From: Clitopilus passeckerianus
Lineage: Eukaryota; Basidiomycota; Agaricomycetes; Agaricales; Entolomataceae
Assembly: GCA_944990035.1 (NCBI GenBank)
Contig: CALYLX010000134.1
Location: 1 to 64,000 of the forward strand
Direction: 5' to 3'
Length of the DNA: 64,000 nucleotides
Shown: positions 10,914 to 23,195 of the stretch, one piece after another
Numbering within the stretch: position 1 is the stretch's first letter
How the letters are laid out: every line of letters starts with the position of its first letter
Translations under genes and position numbers: made by a program
Notes under the pieces: model-generated
Database searches by the model: none
The model's input: only the letters and a program-made list of their open reading frames with translations
What the model was told of the DNA's origin: nothing

Positions 10914-12777
10914 CTATGCTTTGCCTCGGCCTCGACCTCGACCTCTACCACCCCTACCCCTTCCCCTCGTGACGGCGGAAAATCCGTCTGGGGCACCGTC
11001 AGAGGTCGTACTCTCGCCATTGACTGAGGCCAGCTCGTCTCCCCCGCTTCTCCACTGCCCATCTTCGCTACCTCCCTCACGACCACCCTTCTTGGCTTCA
11101 TTCTTCTCTATCCTTTTCTGACGTCCTCTCTCCCTCTTCTCCTGCTCCCTCTTCTCTCTAGCCTCCTTCTTCTCTTGCTCGGCTCGCCACTGGCAAATTC
11201 CCTTCTTGCAATTCCGGCCAGGATGATGTGGGCAAGGTGCAAGCGACGCCGGGAGCTCCTGTTTCGAAGGTTCTTCAGCCCAGGCTCCTTCGTAGTCGTT
11301 CCCTCCACCAGTATGTGTCCAAGCGCTGGTATTGAGAACCTTTTCGTCGTAAACACCGTCGATAGCGTTGGACACATTGGGCGCTGAAGGAGAAACAACG
11401 TATACCCCGCCCGCCATCGGCCCATCTTCATCCTCGCGTTCCCAAGGTTGGAGAACTTCATGCTCATCAGGGACCATGTTATCGTCGTAGGGATCGACTC
11501 CATCCCATATCGCTTGCTGGCTTTGCGACATTGAGATAGATTTGAACTGTGCTTGTAGACCTTCAATCTCGGGCAGTTCATCATCCATGGATGTCCAGTC
11601 GGTTGTACCACCAGAACCTCCAGAGCCGGATCCGGACAGGCCAGAACCACTCGAGGTGTTGGCGGTAGAGGTAGAATTGTTCCCGGAACTCTTCACAAGT
11701 CCAGGTGGTGCCGGATAGTCCGCACCCCAGCTGGCATGGGGTCTGTTGTTCGTGAGCCCGCCACTGGCTGAATTGATAGCGGGAGTTGCGAGAGGAGGCT
11801 TAACCCATGCATTCGGAGCGGGTGAAGGACCGGATGGCCCTGCGCCGTGAACGATAGGTTTATTCCCTACGGAGTGGTGTAAGTTAGCAGAGCTTCTGGA
11901 ACGACAACTGGTACGTAACTTACATGCACTTCGATTCTCTGGTCCTGCGCCGGCAACTTGGGCTTGGGCTTCATTTTTGCGTTGTTCCCAAGCTCCTCGA
12001 AGCGCACGTTGGGTCGGGCGAGATTTGGACTTCGCTTGAGCCCATGCTGAGGAACCGACAACTAGGCGTGTATTTTTAGGCAAGCGTTCGAAATGATGAA
12101 GGAAACTTACGCACCAGGCGGGGCAGCTTTAGGCGGTGGTGCTTTGTCTTTAACCGGGAGTGGACGACAAAGAGATTTATTGGTTTGGTCCTCCTTAGGA
12201 ACGGGGCACCAGTGGGTTTCGGGGTAAGGTAGATGCATTGAGATAGTAGGGTGCCAATTCTCGAACCAGGAGGATTCCACATGAATGCGTTTCCAACCTT
12301 GTTGTATTATGAGTTTTGTCGATCATCGGAAAGGGAACTAGAAAACATGCCATCTTTCTGAGCTTCCCTGCCTCTTGCGTAGAACGAGTGGAAAATTTGC
12401 GAAACCTTTTCTTTCTCATCCGGTGTGGGTTTCTTGAGGAACTCATTCCAGCGATGTTCTCCAAGTATTCGTTCGTTGTGAGCATACTGCTTGTCGATTT
12501 CCAAAATGATCATTCCACGAGCCTATGAACTCAATTAGCGCCTCGCCTAATCACTCGTACCCACGAAAGAATCGGCGTGAAAGCGATGACATACACTAGG
12601 CTTCCACCACATACCGTGCAGAGGGTTGGGTCCGACTACGGCCGCGATCCATCTCGCACATGCTATGTAGTCGTCCTGGACCTCAAAGTCGGCGTTTGAG
12701 GGAAATGGTTTGTAGACAGTAAAATACTTGTCGGTTTCCGGGATCTCGGGCGATTTGGCGCGCTTGACCATAGTCAA
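10914..12777 (-). CDS. Conserved fungal protein with CxHHx5Cx4C-like motif and RGG tail
   Basis: A multi-exon gene starting at 12777 (MTMVKRAKSPEIPETDKYF). Exon 2 includes MIILEIDKQYAHNERILGE and a helical stretch. A further exon encodes HPTISMHLPYPETHWCP, and a long last exon runs to the stop at 10914. The middle is low-complexity Ser/Gly/Asn. Near the C-terminus a compact Cys/His cluster (CPHHPGRNCKKGIC) could bind a metal. It is followed by a highly charged Lys/Glu/Arg helix and an Arg-Gly tail (GRGRGGRGRGRGRGKA) of the kind that binds RNA. A 57-base intron near 11870-11925 is a multiple of three, so its retention would not break the frame. I do not recognise the family. RNA binding is inferred from the tail only. 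Confidence 0.65.
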
Positions 12778-12988
12778 TGCAGGCTATCGATGGGCTATAT
12801 TATGAAGGAGGTTGAAACAATAGACAATAGATTCAATGAGGCGAAATGGTATGTAAATGAGAGGAAGAAGGCCAAGATTGTTTATAACGTCCCGATCGTG
12901 TTTGTTCACACGGTCCAGATAAACGACATCCCCTTTCGGCAAATTTCTATGCGAACACCACCGCAGTTCAACCTCAGAGCTTTGTATC

Positions 12989-14592
12989 ATGCATCCATGC
13001 CTTCATGTACCAGAGATCCTCGACTTGATTTGCTCAAGCTTGCTCACTCCGTATCTCATCGAGTATGAACCTAACAGGGACCTCCTAGCTCTGGCCCTTA
13101 CTTGCAAGCATTTCTACGAACCCGCGATGTCAGCACTTTGGAGAATTTTGGATTTTAGGCCAATAATTCAATGCATGGGCAAAGATGTTTATACGAAGGA
13201 TGCACGCACCCGAAACTTGGTAAGCCTTGTTTAGACATGAGTGCCAATCACTGCTGGATTGAATTTTCGAAGGAAATCATCCGACCAATCCACGCTTCTG
13301 ACCTTTTGGTGTTCAAAAAATACGTGCATCGCGTTCGTACTTTACTCTTGCATGATCGGTGGGGTTCGCAGGATCATACTTGTCTTGTCTACCGCGCAAT
13401 CAACCTGCTCTCGGGCAGGCAAGCGCTGTTCCCAAACATTACGGAGATCCATTTGGACGTAGCAGGACATTCTGAATACCTCCCATTTCTGAACCTTTTC
13501 ATCGGACCTCGCCTGAAGTCTCTCATCATAAGGGGCTCCCCAGTGACGGAAGAATGCGACTTCCTGCTGACCACTTTCCTGACCGACCTCGCGGTTAGAC
13601 ATCCTACATTGACTAATCTGGATATCAGCAACGTCGGTTCCCCAGCAGATGCCATATCCAACAGCACCTTTCACTGGAACCATCTTGTCTCACTGCGCAC
13701 AGGACAGATTAGCGTACCGGATATCCGTCATTTAGCAACTCTGTCCTCTTTATGTGACCTCAGCCTCGACGTTGCTTTTCTCCATTCGAAGAAGTCAAGC
13801 CAACGAGAGCCACTGGAGGGTGACGCCAGGCCCCTGTACCCGTTATTTAGATCCCTCCAGAATCTAACTCTCAACTCGGATGATTTATCTCAATGCAGCC
13901 AGTTCCTCTCATTTCTATCTTCTGACACGAGAGTGCACTCACTGGCCGTTTTCACTCGCAATACACCCACGTTCCATGATTCAGAAGAGTTCTTCATGAT
14001 GGTGGGATGTAAAATGAATGCCAAAACATTCAGAGGCTTCGACCTTAACAGTTGGAGCGATCCAAGCGCTACCTTGTCCATCCCTGGAGGAGCTTTGGAA
14101 CCGCTCAAGAAATTTACTCAACTCGAATCGCTCCATGTGAGCATGTCCAATAGCCTTGACATTACCGACGAAAACATGGAAAGCCTCTGCGCAGCGTGGC
14201 CAAGGATGAGGCGCTTGTATTTGGAGAATCAGCGGAGTATCACCACGACACCGGGGGGAAGGCTTACCCTACGAGGTGTAGCATCTGCAGCTTCTCATTG
14301 TCCCAAACTGGGAGTATTGACTCTTGCTTTCGACGCGAGGTGTTGTTACCTCCCAGCCATCGACAAGATATCGACCTCGTTGCATACATTGGATCCCATG
14401 GAGTCACTTATCGATGACGCGGAGCTTGTAGCCCCCGTGTTCTTCAAGATGTTTGGATGCATCATGATTGATACTGGCTTTGATTGGGAAGACGAACAAG
14501 ATGTAGAACTGGCATCGGATTTGGCGTTGGAATGGAAAAAGGTTCAGGATTTGTTGATTCGATATCATCGAAGAGCAAAATACGTAACATGA
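12989..14592 (+). CDS. F-box protein with LRR-like C-terminal region
   Basis: A putative substrate receptor of an SCF ubiquitin ligase. Exon 1 (12989-13219) encodes an N-terminal F-box (VPEILDLICSSL, LALALTCKHFYEPAM, LWRILDFRPII). A 53-base intron (13220-13272) joins in frame to exon 2, which begins EIIRPIHASDLLVFKKYVH. The predicted protein is about 516 residues. The rest has leucine-rich repeat spacing (LTNLDISNVGSP, LSLDVAFLH, LQNLTLNSDDL). This is the architecture of the large lineage-expanded F-box families of mushrooms. No target can be named. The gene appears intact, and a relic of a related copy lies at 10440-10617. Confidence 0.85.
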
Positions 14593-15129
14593 TCTTATAC
14601 AATGATGATTTTGAGATCTCAATGGGCGACAGTGAGTTGAAGGTGTTAAGGTGCCAGCAAATAATGTACCAACGCTCCTGGGATGAACATCCCTACATCG
14701 CTTTTCACTACATTCAATTCATAAGAGCAACACTACACTTTCAGGAGATATGAACTGTTGGTTGTGAAGATGGATTAATGGGGTATGGATTCAGATATGA
14801 TAATTGGAATCGCTCTTTTAGCCTTTCTGGTCTTCGTTCTGTGGAACATACTGCACATCGTAAACTCGAATAGATACCAAGACCAAGAGTTTCTTCTGCA
14901 TAAATTACGACGGACCCAACGTAAGGTACTCGAAGAAGGTATAAGAGGGTATCTAGTAGAGTCCCTTGCTCGCTCATAATATATGTAGTATCTAGATGTA
15001 GTCCATAACTTTGTCATGATAAACGTGAAAATGTAGGTTAGATTCGTAATTAGACAGACAGTCCAGTCAAGAAGCTATTAGTAAGAAGGTCCACAGGGTC
15101 TCAAACTCCTCGCCATAGGCCAAACTTGG
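14593..15129. other. Intergenic between convergent genes, no gene seen
   Basis: The DNA between the 3' ends of the F-box gene and the membrane-protein gene. A small plus frame at 14785-14979 starts with a hydrophobic stretch (MIIGIALLAFLVFVLW), but there is no supporting homology or splice context, so it is not called a gene. Confidence 0.4.
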
Positions 15130-17589
15130 TCACCTCCCCCGCCCCGTCCCAGATCCAGCCCTCAAACTTGCAGGAACACCTGGTCCAGTTCTATTCCTCG
15201 GGCCACTAACGCTTCCAGACGGACCCAACCTCGGAGCTACAGCAGAAATCGGAGTTCCGGGTCCTACTGAAGCACCTGCATTAGGTCGCAAGCTAGGTGG
15301 AATTGCAGTGGTAGGTGGAGGCGAGGCAGAATTGGGAGGTGAGGCGATGGGGACGGATGTCTGCCTTGCAGGACTGTAACCTGGCAGACTAGGTCGTAGA
15401 GACGATGGGATGTTTGATGCCTCCGTAGTGGTGTTCGAGCCAGTCCTGTCATGACCAGGCGCACTTGGCCGCATCCTTGACGAAGATATCGAGGCCTGCG
15501 CCGGAGAATGGGTTTTCTCGTTTCCGCCTCCAGCATGCTCCATCTTTGGTGTGCCAACCAATGTCCTTTCCGACTGGTCAGACAGACGATGAGCAGCAGG
15601 GAACACCGACGGCAGCACACTCTTCTGCTTGGGCGCAAGCGAGACCGTAGGGCTGGACACGACTGCTCCAAACTCTGTCATAGGTGGCGGAGGGGACATG
15701 TTCACTTCCACTCCTGTATTCAAGCTCAAATCCGCGCCGGAGGCGGTTTTGAAAGGGTTCGAGTTCCTCAAGACGGCGGTGGTGGAGGTACTCCCTGAAG
15801 CTGTCGTTGAGCGGGATACTGAACTGTCTGGATCTGATTCCGACTCTGCCACGTCTCGGAGGAAGAATAAGGGCGGAGAAAGCGGCTGGGTAGAGGAAGA
15901 GCTTCGAGCAATGTCGTATACTGGCGTTGGGGAATTTGGGTCGAGAGGTTCAGGAGGTGGTATAACCGTGAAATCGGAGTTCACAGTATCATCTGTCCCT
16001 TTTCTCTGCGAGGGTGCTTGTAAGGGCGGATTCGGGAATCGATGGAGGAGGGTGGGTGTGTTTGTTCCCGAAGAAAGGGATTCCAATGTAGATGAGTTCG
16101 ATAGTGTCTGAACAACGGGAGGAGGTTGAGGCGTAGGAGTCCTTGATGGCACCCGACTGGACCTTGGAGACGGCGATCCCATCCTCAATGACTCAAAATC
16201 TGGCAATTGAGGTAACAGATAATCTGTTGTTCTCCTCTTCTCCTGCCGCTGCTCGGCCACACTCGTGTCCTCGGTCGCAAGCATCTTCGCCTCTTCCTCA
16301 TCCTCAATCGCCCTCATCCGTTCCTCGACATCCACGATAATTCTCGGACTGCCAGTAGACATCAATTGCTGAGAAAGCAGTAGGTTCTCTGTACTCCCGC
16401 TCTTTCCACCCTTCCTGGGGGTAAACTCCGGGATTATCGGGTCTACAGGACTTTCAGTATAACCACTGTGCTCCGTATGCGCCTCGGTAACAGTGTCCAT
16501 AGTCATTGACTTCTGTTTTCCTTTCGCTCTTGACCTGATTCGCCTGAGCTCAGCTTCGTCGGTAGATGTGAGGGAGGTTATGGAGCCAGTACGTTCAATG
16601 GCGGAGATATTGGTAAATCGACGGGGTGGGCTGCGCTTGGCGCGGTCGCGCAGGGCTTTACCGACTGCGGTGTCGTCAAGTTCGAGTTGGGGAGGGGGCT
16701 CTGTACGACGGCTGGGTGTCAAAGATGGGGGAAGTTGTGCGAGTCTGGCATGTAGATAGTGCGCAGGGATGGGAGGTATAGGTGGGATTGGGGATGCTGG
16801 TGTCGGGGAGTTAGCGGCAGAAGGCATAGAATACATCGATTCCGTGGTTGCGACTGAAGGTGCGATGGAGACGTTTCTGTGAAGATTTGCGCCTCCTTGT
16901 TCGTCTGGAGAGGGTATCATTACCGCCATATTCTGGGGGACCGAGGGGAGAGGCTTTGTGGCTTCGGGTTCAAGATTAGGTCTCGAGGGTGAAGGGAGAC
17001 GTACAAGGGTAGAAGGAGGTTGTTGAGAAGGAATGATTGGGGTGATGTGGAGGAACGATGAAGCAGGATCATCAACTCCCAATGCGGCATATCCACCCCT
17101 TGAGAACGAGTTCGGAGGCTGGAAAGGTTCGTAAATCATCTCCTGATCTTCGCTACCTCCACCAGCAGGGGATCCTCCGATCGTCGATCTTCCAATACTT
17201 CTCTCAGCAAGCAAGGGCACGTCGCTCAACATCCTTTGATGACTCGAGCCTGAGTACTCTTGCATTCCTCTTGACCTGTTGCCGCTGCCTCGTCTATTCT
17301 GTGCCCTGTTGTGCCCGAGCCAAAACCAAACGCCGAGGCTCGCGAGAATTATGAAAGCTACTCCGCCTAGGACGCCTCCTACGATGGCACCGACATTGAC
17401 TTTATTTCCTCCTGATGGCGACGGTGAAGGTATAGCAGGCGTGGGCGCAACAACAATGGTGGTCAAAGACACGGTTGGTGTCTGAATCGTTGGTTCAGTT
17501 ACAACGGATGGCGATTCTACCTGGCGCTTGGTGAAAGTTGGCCTGAGTGGCCGTATCGAGTACGTCGTTGGCTGGGCTTGTGGCGCCAT
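15130..17589 (-). CDS. Single-pass membrane protein with long disordered cytoplasmic tail
   Basis: An 819-codon frame without obvious introns. The N-terminal 60 residues are Thr/Pro/Ser-rich, as in O-glycosylated ectodomains. They are followed by one strong transmembrane helix (VGAIVGGVLGGVAFIILAS) and a basic stop-transfer stretch (HNRAQNRRGSGNRSRG). The remaining 700 residues are Pro/Ser/Thr-rich and apparently disordered. This resembles Mid2/SKG6-like or similar fungal surface sensors in layout, but I see no specific domain. There is no classical signal peptide before the helix, and a stop lies in frame just upstream of this ATG. A further 5' exon encoding an ectodomain may have been missed. 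Confidence 0.7.
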   Translation of the reverse strand: MAPQAQPTTYSIRPLRPTFTKRQVESPSVVTEPTIQTPTVSLTTIVVAPTPAIPSPSPSGGNKVNVGAIVGGVLGGVAFIILASLGVWFWLGHNRAQNRRGSGNRSRGMQEYSGSSHQRMLSDVPLLAERSIGRSTIGGSPAGGGSEDQEMIYEPFQPPNSFSRGGYAALGVDDPASSFLHITPIIPSQQPPSTLVRLPSPSRPNLEPEATKPLPSVPQNMAVMIPSPDEQGGANLHRNVSIAPSVATTESMYSMPSAANSPTPASPIPPIPPIPAHYLHARLAQLPPSLTPSRRTEPPPQLELDDTAVGKALRDRAKRSPPRRFTNISAIERTGSITSLTSTDEAELRRIRSRAKGKQKSMTMDTVTEAHTEHSGYTESPVDPIIPEFTPRKGGKSGSTENLLLSQQLMSTGSPRIIVDVEERMRAIEDEEEAKMLATEDTSVAEQRQEKRRTTDYLLPQLPDFESLRMGSPSPRSSRVPSRTPTPQPPPVVQTLSNSSTLESLSSGTNTPTLLHRFPNPPLQAPSQRKGTDDTVNSDFTVIPPPEPLDPNSPTPVYDIARSSSSTQPLSPPLFFLRDVAESESDPDSSVSRSTTASGSTSTTAVLRNSNPFKTASGADLSLNTGVEVNMSPPPPMTEFGAVVSSPTVSLAPKQKSVLPSVFPAAHRLSDQSERTLVGTPKMEHAGGGNEKTHSPAQASISSSRMRPSAPGHDRTGSNTTTEASNIPSSLRPSLPGYSPARQTSVPIASPPNSASPPPTTAIPPSLRPNAGASVGPGTPISAVAPRLGPSGSVSGPRNRTGPGVPASLRAGSGTGRGR

Positions 17590-18601
17590 TTTCTACCGGA
17601 GCACTTCTCCAAGTGCGATATCCGGTACGAAGAGAAGATGAAAGGGAGAAGGAGGTGACTTGGAAGACCGACAACAGGTATATGTAGAGCAACCGCGGAC
17701 GACTATCAACGGTTACAGGAAGGGTCCAAGTTGACGGTGTGAACCTGAGGCTGAGGCTGATACACATTTTCACGGGCCACCTCCACGAAGCGATGCACTT
17801 GTCAGAGCCTGCGGCATGGCTGATTGCCATCTTGAGTTGACGACGAGGCTGCGGGTTTGTGGTGTATCGGACACAGCCTTAAGGCTTCGAACGTCCGTAC
17901 ATGATGCCCACGCCAAGGCAATGGGAGTTCACTACCGCGGTAGTTTAGGCTCAAGTAATTGAGAGCTTGCGTCCATTGTACGTGTACGTCTTCTCCAAAT
18001 TTGATCGAGATTGCCTTAGGTTTGAAGAGAAGACCGTGTGAGCGTCGAGGTAAGAATTGATGGTAAGCGGGAAGGTCTCGGGTGATTTTCAGGACCGTCA
18101 GAAATCAGAAAAGGCCAATCTCCGTGACGCCAGCCGTTTGAGACATCCATTGGACTAAATACTACGTCTGGAGATGTTTATCATTACTGTACCATCCCTT
18201 TGGTTGCTCTCAAAGTCGGTGCTGCTAGATGTGAATCCTAGGAGGGCCTCTGACGAGTTCAAATTTGAGGATTGGGCTGGAATGGATGCTACAACCACAT
18301 CTGTAAATTCTTTATCGCGACGCCCTCGGGGAGGCCACGTCGGGCTGTTTACCCGGTCTTCTCATTCGTGACGCATCCAGACCACAATGCCGATTCAGAA
18401 TTTGGAAGAGACGTACCTGAAGTCGGATTCCTGATATATGGAAGATCTTTCGATGTTGATACACTTATGACATATGGTTTAGCGCGAGATTGATGAAGGA
18501 AGGAAGCCGAGCGTGAATGAAAGTATGGAGCACATCCGTGAATCAAGTTCAAACTACAACTTCGGGTATATTCGACCAATGAAAGAGCCAATTATATTAT
18601 C
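17590..18601. other. Intergenic, no gene seen
   Basis: One kilobase between the start of the membrane-protein gene and the 3' end of the SNM1-like gene. It should include the promoter of the former and possibly a 5' exon. No recognisable protein is encoded. Confidence 0.45.
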
Positions 18602-21600
18602 TCACTGACTCTTTGCACAAACTAGCTCCGGAACCTCTGGCCTCTTTCCAACCTTGACAGCCTCCCTAATCGTATCGGCAATAAACCTACTTCTCTCCCA
18701 ATCAACTCCACGGGCGTCTGTCGACTCCCCCTCGTCATACACCGTCCTCCAATCCTCTCCATCCTCCCTTTCACCCTCTCGTCTCCGCTTTCTTCCTGTT
18801 CCACCCATGCTCAGGGAACTGTAGCTGAGCGAAGCATACCTCTCCTCCCTCCTCTCCAGCTTCCGCCTCTTCCCTTCATATCCTCTTACAACCAAATCTG
18901 GCCTCTCCTTTGCGAGTTTCTCCCCGACCTTAAGCCGTGCAGAGTTCATAGCTGCGCGGAGATTGCGCTTTCTGACAGAACCTGGAAGGACCGCTCAGCT
19001 TTCGAGGGAGAGTGGTTGGACTTCGAATGTGATTGGGGATGTCCGGCGTGGCATTTAGGATTGACGAGGAAAGATGTCGAAGACAGGATATCATCCTCGA
19101 GGCAACTCCGCGAGAACCCTCGAGCGAAAGGTTTGGCGGGAAAAGGGTCCTTGTCTATCATCTCTTGCGATGAAGAGCTTTTCAGTGGCCTTCCCTTCTC
19201 CTTCTCCACCCCCAGCTCTAGATTCCCAACCTCAATCAAAGGCTCGGATGATGCAGGTGTCAATCTCCCACCAACAGTAGTGTATCGAGACCGACTTGGA
19301 TTCGAGCTGCCGGCTTCTGCGGTGACTCCAGAAGGCGCCACAGTCCCATCTCGGCTTTGAGCTGGTAGTGCGGTTGCATCTGCTGCTATTTCAGTTGATT
19401 CATGGATCCGGACTTTCTTCCTAGGCCGTTCTTCCACCTCGTCCACACCTCTGGCAGCTGTCCCTGCCACGGCTGCAGGAGGAGCTTGGATCTGGGACTT
19501 TCCTGTCCTCCTTCGAGGTGACAGTGTAGTTGGACCTCGTGGATTCGGAATCCAGATAGGCGAAGACGAGTTTCGAACCTCGATATGCCCTTTCTCCTTC
19601 TCCTGCTGACCAGCCTCCATCTTCCCTTTCTCATTCCGTCGGTCACGGACCATAATCGGAGCCATAGTTGGCTTCCTGTTGCCATATTCAGCCTTATGCC
19701 GAGCCGGTGCCGGCCGTTTCCGGTGATGCGCCACCAAAACGATTTCCTCCTCTTCTACCACTCGCTTCTGCACCCGCGCAGGAGAGGCTTTCTCCTTGCC
19801 TTTGGCCTTCAACGACTTTGGGCCTTTATCCTTGTCCTCTGCGCCTGCATCCATCCCCATTTTCTTCACAAGTCTGAACGGCGAGGCTAACGGCCCTCCA
19901 GCTAAAGGTGAATTCTTTACCATTGCGGCATTGGCTCCTGTGGTTGCGTCCGTATCTGTATCCCTTTGCCTCTTCACCGACGTAGGGCGCTGCAGCTTGC
20001 TAATAGGTGTGAAAGGCAGCGGTGGTGGGCGTTGTGATTTCATGGCCGAGGTCGCAGCTTCCGGTTGACGTTGAGGCGGGCTGTCGACAGAGAGAGGTAA
20101 CTTCCTCTTATTCTTCGTCGAGGAAGAGCCGCCAAGCCTGAGCAGAGGTGTATTCGTGTGTCTATCTCCACCTCCCGGCAGAAGCGGAGGTTTGACAGGT
20201 GAAGACACAGGTGTGACCAGCGTCTTCTGCTGAGGCTGTGAGTTCGGTGAAGCACTCGCCCACCATCTCTTTCCATTGACGTCCTCTGGATCAAGTCCAC
20301 TCATCTCCGCGAATAAAAGATGTGCAGTCCGGCCTCGTTCATCGTCGCTTGAGTCATAATTTGTGGTTGCTTGACTTGAGTGAGCAGTACCAGCTGGTGG
20401 GGATGAGGTGCGAAAGGGACGGTTGCGGATAGCACGCGAAGATTTGCATTTAATATGGGAGGTAGATGGGGCGGTGGTTTTGGTGATTGCCTTAGTAGTG
20501 GAGGGTTGAACTTCGGCAGGAGCAGACGAAGATGACAGCAGTTGGACCTTGGCGAGGCTGGATTCTTTCTTGACTTTCGTAACAGGCCGTATGACTGCAT
20601 TCAGTCCTTTCGAACTCCCAGCAGTATCCTTCCCGGCTACACCGCTGCCGAATACCTCCCTCAACATTCTCCTCTCCTCCTCGCCCTCCATCCACTCTCC
20701 TAGAATCTTCATCTTGGTCTTCTTCCACTCCCCTTTCCACTTCTCGGCGACTTGTTCAGCGCCTTCTCCAACGAGGTTGCTCAAAGCAATATTGCCTTCC
20801 TCTCTCTCTTCTTCTTTCTTCTCTCCTCTCACGATGTGTCCCGTTCTCATCTGACTTAGGACCCGGCGATCCACGACCGGCTGCGGTATGGCATTCGACC
20901 GCTTTGTAGGACGTAAGCAGTCCCGGAACATCCTATCAATTACAACCCAGTCGAGCCCTCCGAGTTTGGGGTCAAGTGTGTTGGGTATTATGCGTTTGGG
21001 TCGGAAGAGGGAGACAAATTGGCGAAGTTCTGGGAGGGGAGAATGTCGGGAGAGAGGGACGAGCTGGTAAGATATGCATGCTTAGCAAAGTGAAGGGAGT
21101 CAGAGGACAGACGCATACCAAATTATTTACTTGCTCGCCATTCAAGAGCTTCAGCTTCGTCTCGTAAAGATACGAGTCCCACTTTTCTCGTCCATAGTGA
21201 CGGGATTGACGTAGACAACATGTTTGCCCTCCCGACTGGTATAGCTGTACTCCTTCCCGTTGTCGTCGCAAGCGACGTACGAACAACGGTCAAACCGTTC
21301 ACAGGCGTGAAACCTTGTCTCATGAGGTTCGGTCGTGAGTATAGACCGAAGAAACGGATCCGAGAGAGAGGTGAGGACGTTGTGTTTGTATCGGTCGACG
21401 TGGATCTACGCATACAGCGAGCCTTTTTGGCTCGCGAGAGTATAAAATTGGGAGTACAAACCTTGGAATTGAATCCTTGAGCTACGGCTTTGAGAATATC
21501 TTCGTATCCCCATGTCCATGCGTTTATGAAAAAGTAAGTCGTGGGTGGGAACAGCTTGATTAGTTCGACCAGGCCATCTGTTGCCCGTTTCTACTCCTAT

Positions 21601-22348
21601 GAACTTTAGTGACCCGAAGAAGCTGAGCATGTGCTGACCTTTGATGGCACATCCACTATTGAGAAGACACAAGCTGTGTCAAGGTATATCGCATCCAACG
21701 TCTTGACTACATTATGTCGTTCATCGTTGTCTTCCGCTCTTGCCAGATATAGCTGCAGGAAGGGATTCCGCAATAACGAATCCAAAAACCAAGGTTCAGC
21801 ACGAAAGTCTCCTGTGTGGAGTATGTTGCCCTGGGTTCCTTCAATAAGATACCTGTAGAATGTTAGAATTGAGAGCACCATAGAATGCAATTGACCAACA
21901 TCACAGCGCCAGGACAATGGTTCGCATCAACGGCTGTAATCTTCACAATCTCCCCGTCCTCCAACTCAAAGTCCCTCATCTTATTCATTTCGATCACATC
22001 CAGAAGATCTCGCGAGCCACTATAGACCAACAAGCCATCTGGTCCGACCACAGGCGCAACTTTCAGATGCCTGAACGTCCTTGTCTTCTGGGCCCTCATG
22101 TCGTTTGCCAACAACTCCCTCTCGGCGTAAACCTCATGTCGTAGGAGCATGTTCTTTGCATCTGATGTACAAATAACTTTGGATGCAAAAGAAGGAGCGG
22201 AGAGTCCCGTTATGTGGTCGGTATGCGTATGTGTGAGGAGGTGCAGTTGGGCCGAGGGAAGGGAGGATTCGGAAGAGGGCGTAGAAAATGCATCGATGCG
22301 GATACGATAGGGTAGGGCAAAGGATTCGAAGGGTGCTCCAGGCGGCAT
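18602..22348 (-). CDS. SNM1/PSO2/Artemis-type metallo-beta-lactamase nuclease with long disordered tail
   Basis: A DNA repair nuclease of the beta-CASP metallo-beta-lactamase family, expected to trim damaged or crosslinked DNA ends in the nucleus. The start at 22348 (MPPGAPFESFALPYRIRIDA) leads to the metal-binding motif HTHTDH at residues 40-45, then DANHCPGAVM, ILHTGDFR and YLDTAC across small exons. The fold closes with VSLFRPKRIIPNTLDPKLGG, which continues in frame into the large exon. More than 700 residues of Lys/Arg/Ser/Pro-rich sequence follow, and another intron near 18950-19010 leads to a basic last exon. The metal ligands are all visible. Whether it is the Pso2/SNM1A or Artemis type cannot be settled by eye. 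The tail is far longer than in yeast Pso2. Confidence 0.85.
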
Positions 22349-23195
22349 AAATAGCTTATAATATTGATTTCAGAAGTCGAAGGAGAAGCGAAAGTGGAAT
22401 AGCCGCTGTAATGAAACATTCAGGTATATGTATACCGGATCTAGTCGTCCGAGTCAGTCCTTGTCGACATGTGGCCGAGTACCAGCACAGCAGCTCACCG
22501 TTTCTTATCGTCGCGTGAGCCTCCGTTCTGCAAGCATCACCTATTCGACTCACTCTGACACTGACACGGCGTGTGTGGTTGAGTCAATCAACGGAATGTT
22601 GGCGTGACATACTTTCTAGCGTCAGTCACGTCCGCACGTGCCGTTACTCGCATTTCTCCGTGGGAACATTCCTTGGAATCGTCTTTCCGCCGCTTCCAAC
22701 TCAAGCTCTCCTCTCCAGATCAATACATGATGTGTACCTCCATGATTTCCTTTCTCCCGTTCCTGTCTTCTCAATCTCCAGCTTCTTCTCGCAATCTCAA
22801 ACATATAGTCCAATTCAGATGCCTCGTCATTACCGAGAGAGGAACTTCGTGGGCATTTTGTAACTCCTCTACACAAAACTGGAGTCAAGTGCAGCCTCAC
22901 CTAGGGCTTGAGGATAATAGGCCTGGAATGGAAGGAAGGAAGTCCGGAGGCAATGATGTATAAAGGATTACTCGTAGTTGCAGGTTACTAGTCCAATATA
23001 CAAGGCGATATGGGTCATTTTGTCATTACATATTATAATTCTGATAATGAAGTAATCGTCTGAACGCGAATAATTTGATGCTGGAACGGAATCACGGCGA
23101 GGTGCGAATCCTGATTCAACGAAAGATAAGGATAGTGGGGATGCAATAAGAAATTACGTCAGAAATAAGAAGAATTACAACCAATCTTTTCTGCG
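22349..23195. other. Intergenic, no supported gene
   Basis: The promoter of the SNM1-like gene and the 3' flank of carboxypeptidase copy 2. A minus frame at 22622-22900 has charged, coding-like composition (RRSWRLRRQEREKG), but no start context, splice partner or recognisable domain was found. Confidence 0.4.

Noticed and set aside
13171..14592. Separate gene starting at the ATG at 13171
   Set aside because: It is exon 2 of the F-box gene. A 53-base intron joins it in frame to the exon at 12989.
18946..20931. Stand-alone 661-codon gene
   Set aside because: The frame continues upstream without a stop through the conserved SNM1 segment ending in LDPKLGG, so it is the tail of the nuclease gene.
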